Source: Microtetraspora glauca (GTDB lineage Bacteria; Actinomycetota; Actinomycetes; Streptosporangiales; Streptosporangiaceae). From it: a DNA stretch of 64,000 nucleotides. The notes under the pieces are model-generated. The model saw only the letters and a list, made by a program, of their open reading frames with translations, ran no database searches and had not been told where the DNA came from. Positions 42,766-50,401 of the stretch are shown one piece after another. Within the stretch, counting starts at the first letter, position 1. The number at the start of each line of letters is the position of its first letter. Position numbers and translations under genes: made by a program. The stretch lies in contig BBYL01000035.1 in the NCBI GenBank assembly GCA_001570385.1, positions 1-64,000 on the forward strand, read 5' to 3'.

Positions 42766-43065
42766 ATGACCGCTCAGCCTCTGGAACCCGTCGCGCCTCG
42801 TGATCCTGGGGAGGACCCGGCTGCGATCTTCGAGGCGCTTCCGCCGTCGCACCGTGCCCAATTCCGGTCAGAGTATGACGAGGCTTTGGAAGCCGCGCAC
42901 GACTTGGTCCGCTTCAAGCAGGTACAGACGCTGTTGCGTCAGTGGCGCCTGCGTGCGATCGCTTACACCCGCCCCGGCTACGGGGAGGCTGTCGATGACG
43001 CTCTCCAGGGGCGTACGGAGATGTTCACTCGCTACACCCCGCCGGAGTGGGAAGGCCGGGTGTGA
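42766..43065 (+). CDS. putative antitoxin (DUF6247-like)
   Basis: 99 aa from the ATG at 42766. The text PRDPGEDPAAIFEALPPSHRAQFRSEYDEALEAAHDL and LLRQWRLRAIAYTRPGYG matches my recollection of DUF6247-type proteins, which are small actinobacterial partners of RelE/ParE-like proteins. It overlaps the next gene by GTGA, as expected for a toxin-antitoxin pair in which the antitoxin comes first. It is intact although surrounded by decayed genes. Confidence 0.72.
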   Translation: MTAQPLEPVAPRDPGEDPAAIFEALPPSHRAQFRSEYDEALEAAHDLVRFKQVQTLLRQWRLRAIAYTRPGYGEAVDDALQGRTEMFTRYTPPEWEGRV

Positions 43066-43319
43066 GCTACAAGTTCGATGGCTTCCATGGACGCGCCCTG
43101 TACGAACTGAACGGTCTTCCCGAGGAGGTTCGCGACGGCCCGCTGCTTGAGCGTCTCATCGAACTCCTCCGCAATCCGTGGGACGCGGTCGCGGAGCGTC
43201 CTGGTCAGTCCGCGGTGGGACATGCCTTCTTCGGAGATGACATCCAAGGGATGTTGACGTTCATCCTCGATGAGGAGACCCAGTCCTTGCGCATCGTCGA
43301 CATCCTCTGGGCCGGCTGA
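43062..43319 (+). CDS. putative RelE/ParE-like toxin
   Basis: 85 aa from the GTG at 43062, overlapping the antitoxin stop. Its size, basic/aromatic N-terminus (YKFDGFHGRALYELNGLP), and the final strands DDIQGMLTFILDEETQSLRIVDILWAG agree with the RelE/ParE fold, which ends in a beta-strand with a conserved I-x-x-I/V. A ribosome-dependent RNase or gyrase inhibitor role would follow from the family, but no catalytic residues can be assigned with confidence. Confidence 0.65.
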   Translation: MSYKFDGFHGRALYELNGLPEEVRDGPLLERLIELLRNPWDAVAERPGQSAVGHAFFGDDIQGMLTFILDEETQSLRIVDILWAG

Positions 43320-43357
43320 CTCCGCATACCGCCCTCTACCAAGCCGTACGCTCGCTC

Positions 43358-43970
43358 GCGAGAGGTGGTGGGCGACGCGATACCGCAGAGCAGTGGAGAG
43401 GCTGAGGATCCTCGCCGAGGCGTGTGAGCGGACCAAGCGGATGCCGCTTGGAGGAGCCGTTCCTGTGCGAGGCCTACGTGTTCGGCGACGTGCTCGCCGG
43501 TGCCGATCCGCTCGACAACGTGGAGGTCGCCTTCGTGCTGAACCTCCCACCAGAGGATGTGCCCTGGGAGTCGCACCCGCGTGGCACCGAGTGGCTGGCC
43601 GATCTCCTACGGCTGGACAAGGGCGGGGTCGCCTATTGGTGGCGCTCTCACCTGGAGCCGGTATGGAGCCACGTCATCAGCGGGCCGGTTCGGTTCTGGT
43701 CTCTGGACGGTCCGGATGAGATCGCACTCGACGCGCTGGCCGAGCGCCGTTTCGACCGGCTGCGCCAGGTGGCGCAGCCTCCAGGGGATGAACGCGCTCA
43801 AGTGGTCGGGGAGCTTCGGACGGCTCTGAGCCATCTGCGTGCCGTACACGCGAGGTACTGGGAGCACGAGTGGCGTCATGAGCATCGGGGGGGCTGGCCG
43901 CTATCCGGAGCATCGTCTGTGGGAGGCCGTTCAGGGGTATCTGGACCTCCTTGACGAGCACGATGGGTGA
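43358..43970 (+). pseudogene. twice-frameshifted conserved hypothetical gene (DUF7711-like)
   Basis: Protein-like text runs through three frames: TRYRRAVERLRILAEACERTKRM (frame 1), then LEEPFLCEAYVFGDVLAGADPL to YWEHEWRHEHRG (frame 2), then GRYPEHRLWEAVQGYLDLLDEHDG-stop (frame 3). The second shift falls at a run of seven G at 43887-43893. The stop TGA (43968-43970) directly abuts the GTG of the recombinase. It resembles an uncharacterised actinobacterial family (I believe DUF7711). Shifts may be decay or sequencing error. Confidence 0.6.
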
Positions 43971-45281
43971 GTGCTCAGATTCGCGTTCGCAGGGCGGGTA
44001 TCCACTGAGGACCTGCAAGATCCCACGACCTCGAAACAGTGGCAACGCTCCCGAGCCGAGGGCCTGATCGAAGGCAACGGCACGATCGTGACCGAGTTCT
44101 TCGACATCGGGTACTCTCGCTCGGTCGCCTGGTCACGGCGTCCCCAGGCCGCGCGCCTGCTCGCCGCATTGGACGATCCGGAACGGGGCTTCGACGCCGT
44201 GGTCATCGGCGAACCGCAGCGGGTCTTCTACGACAACCAGTACGTCCTGACCTTCCCGCTGTTCGCCCACTTCGGCGTGCCGCTGTGGGTTCCGGAGATC
44301 GGTGGCCCCATCGATCCGGACTCCGAGGCGCACAACCTCATCATGTCCATGTACGCGGGGATCTCCAAGGCCGAGCGCCACAGGATCCAGGTCAGGGTTC
44401 GCGCCGCGATGACAGCCCAGACCGAGTTCGAAGGCCGTTTCCTGGGAGGGCGCCCGCCGTACGGATATCGGCTGGCCGACGCCGGACTTCACCCCAATCC
44501 CCAGCAGGCCGCCGCAGGGGTACGGCTCCACCGGCTCGCTCTGGATCCGCCGGCCGCTGCGGTGGTGAAGAGGATCTTTATGCTTCGACTCGACGGGCTG
44601 GGCGCTGGGCGGATCGCCGCCACCCTCAACGCCACCCGGGTGCCCTGCCCGTCGGCTCACGACCGCGCCCGGAATCCTCACCGCTCTGGCGAGATGTGGA
44701 CGGTCGGCACCGTGCTGTCGATCCTGCGTAACGCCTGCTACACCGGCTACCAGGTGTGGAACAAGCAACGCACGACCGAGGTGCTGGTCGATCCCCGTGA
44801 CATCGCTATGGGCGTTCACCAAGTGAGGCGGGGCAATCCCGAGCCATCGTGGGTGTGGTCACGGCATCCCGCTCACCCCGCCATCATCAGCATCGGGGAC
44901 TTCGACCGTGCCCAGTTCGCTCCTGTGATCCTCGGCACAACACGGACCTATGCGTTCAGAGGGCTGCTGCGCTGCGGCTTCTGCCAGCGGTCCTTGGAAG
45001 GGTCGTGGACCAACAACCGGTCCAACTACCGGTGCCGTCAAGGGCATCACCCGAACGTCTTCGTCCGGGAAGACAAGGTGGCTGAGCACCTGGGTGCATT
45101 GCTCATCCGAGCAGTCGCAGAGTCGGCGAAACGGAGCGATCTGGAGATGGTCGAGGTTCCGCGCGTCCTCGCCGAACAGGTCGCCCTGTGCCGCTCGATG
45201 GGTCTGACGCTCACTTATCAGGCGGATGTCCCCGCACTCGTGACCGTTGTTCAAGGCGAAAGCATCGTCATCAGGATGTGA
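43971..45281 (+). CDS. large serine recombinase, shortened C-terminus
   Basis: 436 aa from the GTG at 43971. The N-terminal resolvase domain has the catalytic serine in FAGRVSTED (Ser11) and the arginines of the site (EPQRVFYDNQ, GISKAERHRI). The recombinase domain (LGGRPPYGYRL, CPSAHDRARNPHRSG, SILRNACYTGYQVWNKQR) is followed by a zinc ribbon (LRCGFCQRSLEG...YRCRQGHH). After VREDKVAEHL the expected coiled-coil is missing and only about 70 residues follow, ending in MGLTLTYQ. It would excise or integrate DNA, but lack of the coiled-coil could change directionality. No attachment sites are identified. Confidence 0.85.
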   Translation: MLRFAFAGRVSTEDLQDPTTSKQWQRSRAEGLIEGNGTIVTEFFDIGYSRSVAWSRRPQAARLLAALDDPERGFDAVVIGEPQRVFYDNQYVLTFPLFAHFGVPLWVPEIGGPIDPDSEAHNLIMSMYAGISKAERHRIQVRVRAAMTAQTEFEGRFLGGRPPYGYRLADAGLHPNPQQAAAGVRLHRLALDPPAAAVVKRIFMLRLDGLGAGRIAATLNATRVPCPSAHDRARNPHRSGEMWTVGTVLSILRNACYTGYQVWNKQRTTEVLVDPRDIAMGVHQVRRGNPEPSWVWSRHPAHPAIISIGDFDRAQFAPVILGTTRTYAFRGLLRCGFCQRSLEGSWTNNRSNYRCRQGHHPNVFVREDKVAEHLGALLIRAVAESAKRSDLEMVEVPRVLAEQVALCRSMGLTLTYQADVPALVTVVQGESIVIRM

Positions 45282-45354
45282 CGCGGTCGGCGAGTCGAAC
45301 CTCCATGGAGGACTATGCAGTACACCCGTAACTGAACCGGTCGAGTAAAAGCGA

Positions 45355-45382
45355 AACGCCCGGACAAAACCGCCCGAGCGTT
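45355..45382 (-). terminator. terminator-like hairpin downstream of tRNA-Leu
   Basis: On the minus strand AACGCTCGG pairs with CCGGGCGTT (one G-U pair) around a ten-base loop, followed by a moderately T-rich TCGCTTTTAC. It lies about 40 bp beyond the tRNA 3' end. Confidence 0.6.
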
Positions 45383-45422
45383 GACTCAATCCTGCATATT
45401 CATGCAACCCCATGAATGATCT

Positions 45423-45511
45423 TGGTGTCCGAGGGGGGACTTGAACCCCCATGCCCATCACTGGGCACTAGCACCTCAAGCTAGCGCGTCTGCCTATTCC
45501 GCCACCCGGAC
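45423..45511 (-). tRNA. tRNA-Leu (anticodon GAG), CCA encoded
   Basis: Minus-strand gene from 45511. Acceptor arm GTCCGGG pairs with CTCGGAC (one G-U), followed by ACCA. The anticodon stem CTAGC/GCTAG encloses the loop TTGAGGT, giving anticodon GAG for CUC/CUU codons. There is a long variable arm (TGCCCAGTGATGGGCA) typical of leucine tRNA, and a T-arm GGGGGTTCAAGTCCCCC. It marks the edge of the accessory region carrying the serine recombinase. Confidence 0.95.
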
Positions 45512-45678
45512 TTGGTGCCTGCACGTGGGACCGTCATCCCGCGTCGGCTCACACAGATTAGCACTGTCCGGCGTGTGGGTCATACCGAGAATCAGACGCC
45601 CCCATGCCCACTCCTCCGGGACGCGAGCGGACGGCAGGATGGAAGGCACCAGCCGTACGTGAACAGGAGGACCACGCT

Positions 45679-45720
45679 GTGACCGACCGAAGCACGGCAG
45701 ACACGGGGAGAGGCGCATGA
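45679..45720 (+). other. possible 13-codon upstream ORF, coupled to the M20 gene
   Basis: A GTG at 45679 preceded by AGGAGG starts a 13-codon frame whose TGA overlaps the M20 peptidase ATG (ATGA). It may be a leader that couples translation, or chance; the M20 gene also has its own GGGGAGAGG. Confidence 0.3.
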
Positions 45721-47015
45721 CTCCGCTCAACGGCGAGGACGAGGTCGTCGGCCTGTGCCGGGACCTGATCCGCATCGACTCCACGAACGCGGGTGACAAC
45801 GCGGGTCCGGGCGAGCGCCAAGCCGCCGAGTACGTCGCGGAGAAGCTCGCCGAGGTGGGGCTCGAACCGCGGATCCTCGAATCCGACACCGGGCGGGCCA
45901 ACGTCATCGCCCGCATCGAAGGGGCGGACTCCGGGCGGGGAGCGCTTCTGCTCCACGGGCATCTGGACGTCGTCCCGTTCAACGCGGCCGACTGGACGCA
46001 TCACCCGATGAGCGGCGAGATCGCCGACGGCTGCGTGTGGGGCCGTGGTGCGGTGGACATGAAGGACATGGACGCCATGATCCTCGCCGTCGTACGGCAG
46101 CGGCTCAGCCAGAACAGGAAGCCTCCGAGAGACGTCGTGCTGGCGTTCACGGCCGACGAGGAGGCCGGAGGGAACTACGGCGCGCAGTGGCTCGTCGATC
46201 ATCACCCGGACGTCCTGGAGGGCTGCACCGAGGCGATCGGCGAGGTCGGCGGCTTCAGCGTGAGCATCTCGGACAGCCGTCGTCTCTATCTCATCGAGGC
46301 GGCGGAAAAGGGCATCGCCTGGATGAAGCTGACCGCGACGGGCCGGGCCGGCCACGGCTCGATGCTCAACGACGAGAACGCCGTCACCGAGCTCGCCGAG
46401 GCGATCGGCCGCCTGGGCCGCTACCAGTGGCCCGTACGGCTCACGCCGACCGTCCAGTCCTTCTTCCGCGAGGCGTTCGACATCGAGCTGAAGGCGGAGG
46501 ACGCGGAGGAGGCCGTGGCCAAGCTGGGCCCGCTCGCCCGTATGGTCGGCGCCACCCTGCGGAACACGGCCAATCCCACCATGCTGGACGCCGGGTACAA
46601 GGCCAACGTCATCCCCCAGAGTGCCTCGGCGCACGTGGACGGGCGTTTCCTGCCCGGCTATGAGGACGAGTTCTTCGGCACGGTGGACGAGCTCCTCGGG
46701 CCGAACGTCACCAGGGAGTTCGTCTACCACGACGTCGCGCTGGAGACGGCCTTCGAGGGCTCTCTGGTCAAGGCGATGTCCGACGCGCTCCAGGAGGAGG
46801 ATCCCGGCTCCAAGGCCGTGCCGTACACGCTGAGCGGGGGCACCGACCTCAAGGCGTTCAGCCGTCTGGGCATCCGCGGGTTCGGCTTCGCGCCCCTGCG
46901 TCTTCCGGCGGATCTAGATTTTTCCGGAATGTTCCATGGGGTCGATGAGCGGGTTCCGGTGGATTCGCTCAAGTTCGGGGTTCGGGTTCTTGACCGTTTC
47001 CTCGATTACTGCTGA
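45717..47015 (+). CDS. M20-family metallopeptidase/deacylase
   Basis: 432 aa from the ATG at 45717. Metal and catalytic motifs are LLHGHLDVVP (His and catalytic Asp), WGRGAVDMKDM (bridging Asp), FTADEEAGGNYGA (catalytic Glu and metal Glu), an insert dimerisation domain (ATGRAGHGS) and C-terminal MFHGVDERVP (metal His). It fits the carboxypeptidase/dipeptidase/ArgE-DapE branch of M20 with two zincs. It is cytoplasmic. The exact substrate (peptide or N-acyl amino acid) is undetermined. Confidence 0.9.
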   Translation: MTPLNGEDEVVGLCRDLIRIDSTNAGDNAGPGERQAAEYVAEKLAEVGLEPRILESDTGRANVIARIEGADSGRGALLLHGHLDVVPFNAADWTHHPMSGEIADGCVWGRGAVDMKDMDAMILAVVRQRLSQNRKPPRDVVLAFTADEEAGGNYGAQWLVDHHPDVLEGCTEAIGEVGGFSVSISDSRRLYLIEAAEKGIAWMKLTATGRAGHGSMLNDENAVTELAEAIGRLGRYQWPVRLTPTVQSFFREAFDIELKAEDAEEAVAKLGPLARMVGATLRNTANPTMLDAGYKANVIPQSASAHVDGRFLPGYEDEFFGTVDELLGPNVTREFVYHDVALETAFEGSLVKAMSDALQEEDPGSKAVPYTLSGGTDLKAFSRLGIRGFGFAPLRLPADLDFSGMFHGVDERVPVDSLKFGVRVLDRFLDYC

Positions 47016-47023
47016 GAAACCGG

Positions 47024-47051
47024 TTGCGATCACTTGGCGTATCGATAGAGT
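47024..47051 (+). promoter_or_regulatory. possible promoter upstream of the small exported protein
   Basis: TTGCGA (47024-47029) and TAGAGT (47046-47051), 16 bp apart, form a sigma-70-type promoter about 60 bp before the GTG at 47113. Confidence 0.4.
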
Positions 47052-47112
47052 AACTCTGCGTTGAGGGGTTGATCCGCACCAAGGCGGACTCGGTGGATCT
47101 CGGGGAGGTCGC

Positions 47113-47685
47113 GTGGCACGCACGGCGGAAGATCGGTCGCGGGCAGAGATGCCCGCCGCCGACCCGTGCGTGCCCGCGACTGCTTCCGAGACCGGCGGGA
47201 AGAGCCGGATGGCGCGGTTCGTGGCCGGCTCGCGGCTGGTCCGCTTTCTGATCGTGAGCGGATTCGTCGCCGTCGCCTGGTTGCTCGGTGTGATCTTCGG
47301 CGTCTTCGGCACGGCTTCGGCCAGTGCCGACGCGGCCCCCTCAGCTGTCGTCACCGGGTCGGTCATCGATGGCGGTGCCTCCACGAGAGCCGACGGTTTC
47401 CCCACGAGTGACGATGCCTTGGTCAACGCCGAGGCGATGGCCGGGCGCACGGTCGACGGGCTGACCAGCCAGTCGACGCCCGGATTCCCACCACCGGCCA
47501 CCGCGGACCACACCCCAGGGAGCCATGGCATGGTTCCGCAAGGGAGCGGTGGATCGATCCTGTTCGGGGATGTCGCACGATCCTTCTACGACGTGCGGCT
47601 CGTGGCGCTGCCCGCGCCTGTCGCGGCAGTCCTTCCCCCGGTCGTGCGCACAGCGGCGGACGACCCATCCTTCTCGCCTGACTGA
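47113..47685 (+). CDS. membrane-anchored or exported hypothetical protein
   Basis: 190 aa from the GTG at 47113, preceded by GGGGAGG. A polar N-terminus is followed by one hydrophobic segment (FLIVSGFVAVAWLLGVIFGVFGTASASA), which may be a signal anchor or signal peptide ending in ASASA. The mature part is Ser/Thr/Pro/Ala-rich with no recognisable domain. It sits directly upstream of the chaplin gene in the same direction, so a surface function alongside it is plausible. I do not recognise the family. Confidence 0.65.
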   Translation: MARTAEDRSRAEMPAADPCVPATASETGGKSRMARFVAGSRLVRFLIVSGFVAVAWLLGVIFGVFGTASASADAAPSAVVTGSVIDGGASTRADGFPTSDDALVNAEAMAGRTVDGLTSQSTPGFPPPATADHTPGSHGMVPQGSGGSILFGDVARSFYDVRLVALPAPVAAVLPPVVRTAADDPSFSPD

Positions 47686-47907
47686 TCCCGCGTTCACGCC
47701 GGTCCACCTCATCGAACACCGGACCGGTGGCGGAGCATGCCCTGCGACGGCCTCGATTCCTCCGAGCCGTGCCGCCTGAGCGTCTCCGTGCGGGTGACGC
47801 GAGTTTTCCCAAATCCCTCGTGACGGTCCACGGCCCCGCTGTGCCCCTGGCCCGGACCTCCGTCGCGAGTTGTCAGGTATCCCCCAAAGAACCTAGGAGC
47901 ATCCATC

Positions 47908-49620
47908 ATGCGAACGTGGGCGAAGGGTTCGACCCCCGTGGCGCTTCTCGCCGTCGGTGTCATGTCCCTCGGCAGCGGTACGGCTTTCGCCGACACCTCG
48001 GGCAGCGGCTCGATCGGTGGCGGCAACCAGCTCAACCTCCCCATCTCACTTCCGATCGACATCAGCGGCAACGCCGTCGCCGTCGCCGGTGACTCGTCCG
48101 CGACGTCGCAGGGCGGCGCGTCGGTCGTCAACGGCGGCCGCGGCAACGGCGGTGCCGGGGGCAACGTCACCAACGGTGAGCACAGCATCCTGGGCGGGAA
48201 CCAGATCGTCGCCCCGATCACCGCTCCGATCAACGCCTGCGGCAACGCGGTCGCGATCTTCGGCGACGCCACCGCGGGCTGCAAGGGCGGCGCGTCCGTC
48301 AAGAACTCCGGATCGGGGGCCGGCGGCAACCGGACCTCCGGCCGGTCCTCGATCCTCGGCGGCAACCAGGTGGTCGCCCCGATCACGGCCCCGATCAACC
48401 TGTGCGGCAACTCGGTCGCCGTTCTGGGCGAGGCGTTCTCCGGCTGCAAGGGCGGCGCCTCGGTCGGCGGCCCGGGCAACGGCGGCGGGCACGGCTACCG
48501 CGGTCACGGGCACGGTCACGGCCGTCCCGGCGGCGCCGGAGGCAACGTCACCAACGGTGAGCACAGCATCCTGGGCGGGAACCAGATCATCGCCCCGATC
48601 ACCGCTCCGATCAACGCCTGCGGCAACGCGGTGGGCAACGCCAGCGCCGGTTGCGCCGGTGGCACGTCCGTGAAGAACTCAGGGGCCGGCACGGGCGGCA
48701 ACGTCACCTCGGGTCGTTCCTCGATCCTCGGGGGAAACCAGATCCTCGCTCCGATCACGGCGCCGGTCAACGTCTGTGGCAACTCGGTCGGCGTACTGGG
48801 TGACGCCTTCTCCGGCTGCAAGGGCGGCGCCTCGGTCAGCGGTGGCGCCGGTGGCGGCGCGGGTCGCAACGTCACCAGCGGTGCGCACAGCATCCTGGGC
48901 GGGAACCAGATCGTCGCCCCGATCACCGCGCCGATCAACGCCTGCGGCAACGCCGTGGCCGTGCTCGGTGACGCCAAGGCCAACTGCAAGGGCGGCGCCT
49001 CGGTCAGCGGTGGCGCCGGTGGCGGCGCGGGTCGCAACGTCACCAGCGGTGCGCACAGCATCCTGGGCGGGAACCAGATCGTCGCCCCGATCACCGCGCC
49101 GATCAACATCTGCGGCAACGCCGTGGCCGTGCTCGGTGACGCCGCGGCCGGATGCCTCGGCGGCGCCAGCGTGGGCGGCGGGCAGTGGCACGGCCGCAAG
49201 ACCTTGCACGGCACCTGGAACAAGGGCGCGCGCAAGGCCGTGCCGGTGAAGACCAGCGGGATGCTGTCCACCCTGCCGATGGTCCCTGGCGCCGCGGACA
49301 GCGGGGTGCTCCCCACCGCCGCGCTGACGCCGAGCCGGCCCGCCGCGGGCAAGGGAGGCGCCGGTGCGGCGCTCGCCCCGGTGACGGGCCTGGTCGGTTC
49401 GCTGCCCGTGGCGAACGGCCTCGGAGGAGCGAACGCCCTCGGTGGGGCGAGCGACGTGCTCCCGCTCGGTGACCTCGGCCTGATGAGCGCCGAGCAGCCG
49501 GTCGGCGTGACCGGGATGAACCCCGGCTCGCTCATCGCGCTGGCCCTGGGCGCCATGTTCGCCGCCTCGGCGACCATGTTCGCGGTCGTGCGCCGCTTCC
49601 GCCTCCGCGGCGAGAGGTAA
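47908..49620 (+). CDS. multi-repeat chaplin protein with C-terminal membrane anchor
   Basis: 570 aa, start ATG at 47908 with CTAGGAG before it. A signal peptide ends near FADT (28-30). Seven chaplin-like repeats follow. The first (SIGGGNQLNLPISLPIDISGNAVAV) lacks cysteines; the other six, starting near 93, 148, 220, 272, 328 and 384, follow SILGGNQ(I/V)-x-APITAP(I/V)N-x-CGN(A/S)V with a second Cys near the end. The fourth is shortened. A hydrophilic His/Gly stretch (193-210) interrupts them, and the protein ends in a Gly/Ala linker, one membrane helix (about 540-562) and a basic tail RRFRLRGER. Chaplins assemble into amyloid-like surface films of aerial hyphae. Most have one or two domains; seven is unusual. 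No sortase LAxTG motif is seen. Confidence 0.88.
   Translation: MRTWAKGSTPVALLAVGVMSLGSGTAFADTSGSGSIGGGNQLNLPISLPIDISGNAVAVAGDSSATSQGGASVVNGGRGNGGAGGNVTNGEHSILGGNQIVAPITAPINACGNAVAIFGDATAGCKGGASVKNSGSGAGGNRTSGRSSILGGNQVVAPITAPINLCGNSVAVLGEAFSGCKGGASVGGPGNGGGHGYRGHGHGHGRPGGAGGNVTNGEHSILGGNQIIAPITAPINACGNAVGNASAGCAGGTSVKNSGAGTGGNVTSGRSSILGGNQILAPITAPVNVCGNSVGVLGDAFSGCKGGASVSGGAGGGAGRNVTSGAHSILGGNQIVAPITAPINACGNAVAVLGDAKANCKGGASVSGGAGGGAGRNVTSGAHSILGGNQIVAPITAPINICGNAVAVLGDAAAGCLGGASVGGGQWHGRKTLHGTWNKGARKAVPVKTSGMLSTLPMVPGAADSGVLPTAALTPSRPAAGKGGAGAALAPVTGLVGSLPVANGLGGANALGGASDVLPLGDLGLMSAEQPVGVTGMNPGSLIALALGAMFAASATMFAVVRRFRLRGER
48835..49170 (+). repeat. two tandem 168-bp repeats inside the chaplin gene
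   Basis: The units start at 48835 and 49003. They are identical over about the first 105 bases and very similar after that. Each encodes 56 residues including one chaplin domain plus the SGGAGGGAGRNVTSGAH linker. This recent in-frame duplication explains chaplin repeats six and seven. Confidence 0.85.
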
Positions 49621-49629
49621 GAAACATCT

Positions 49630-49685
49630 CACCCGCCCGGGGCACGCGGTGGCAACCGGTTGCCGATCCGGCCCCGGTGCGGGTG
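49630..49685 (+). terminator. long hairpin just after the chaplin gene
   Basis: CACCCGCCCGGGGC (49630-49643) pairs with GCCCCGG-T-GCGGGTG (49671-49685), 14 bp with one bulged T. A second palindrome GGCAACCGGTTGCC (49651-49664) lies in the loop. It begins ten bases after the stop codon. Confidence 0.7.
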
Positions 49686-49869
49686 ACCACGAGCGCTCAT
49701 CGCCCAGGCGACTGGCAAGGCCAACAGCCCGGCGAGTGAGCAGAGGCGCTTCCTCCCCCTCCAGGTGATGCACCCGGAGTGGGAGGAAGTGGAAAAGCTT
49801 CGTCACGCCTCTGGTGGGATCGGCCCAAGGCCGCTCTCACCAGGCCGGTACGGCGAAGCCGCGAAGAGC

Positions 49870-49904
49870 TTGCCCGCTCCGGGGGCGCGGCCCGGGGCGG
49901 GCAA
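49870..49904. terminator. hairpin and short repeats between chaplin and DUF5703 genes
   Basis: TTGCCCGC (49870-49877) and GCGGGCAA (49897-49904) form a stem, and three copies of an AAGCCATGCCGAT-like 14-mer follow (49904-49947). The stretch 49686-49959 otherwise holds no gene. It may terminate the convergent DUF5703 transcript. Confidence 0.45.
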
Positions 49905-49959
49905 AGCCATGCCGATCAAGCCATGCCGATGAAGGCATGCCGACCATCCGCGGACGTGG

Positions 49960-50145
49960 TCACATGGTGCGGACGACGCGTATGATCTTGCGGCGCAGTC
50001 GGACGCGCCTGCTTCCGTCGGGATAAAGTCGCAGCCGGTCCAGTTCCCAGCTTCCGTACTCGGCATGCTCCGTGAGAACCTGCCTGGCGACCTCACGTGA
50101 GGTCCCGCACGGCAGATAGAGGTCCTTGTAGGAGTAGTCCAGCAC
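49960..50145 (-). CDS. DUF5703-family small protein
   Basis: 61 aa from the GTG at 50145. The sequence YSYKDLYLPCGTSREVARQVL, HAEYGSWELDRLRLYPDGSRRVRLRRKI is the conserved core of a short actinobacterial family (DUF5703). It is highly basic at the C-terminus and soluble. Function unknown. It is divergent from topA, which starts about 250 bp away. Confidence 0.8.
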   Translation of the reverse strand: MLDYSYKDLYLPCGTSREVARQVLTEHAEYGSWELDRLRLYPDGSRRVRLRRKIIRVVRTM

Positions 50146-50401
50146 AGCGATTAGTCTCCGAGAGGTGTGTTAGGGGAACCCGCCTGGCTCTATTCTGCGT
50201 CCTCGTGGATAGAAGGTCCAGGTGAGTTACACACCGGGGCGGGACCGGGTAGCCCGAGGGGGAAGGACTTCCGGCGACGGGTTACCGTCGAAACGATCCC
50301 GTGGCCGGGCCGGGCGAAGGATCAGCCGACCCTGCTGTGAGGGCGGCTGGTCCCGACTGGGAACACGGGGAACGACAGGGAACAGCGAGGTAGGAAGCAG
50401 C

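Noticed and set aside
45282..45511. tRNA-Leu as attachment site of an integrated element carrying the serine recombinase
   Set aside because: No second copy of the tRNA 3' end is seen in the window and serine integrases do not usually target tRNA genes; the adjacency alone is not evidence.
47113..49620. Sortase anchoring of the chaplin protein through LAPVTG
   Set aside because: The LAPVTG text is far from the C-terminal membrane helix and not followed by a hydrophobic segment and basic tail at the right distance.
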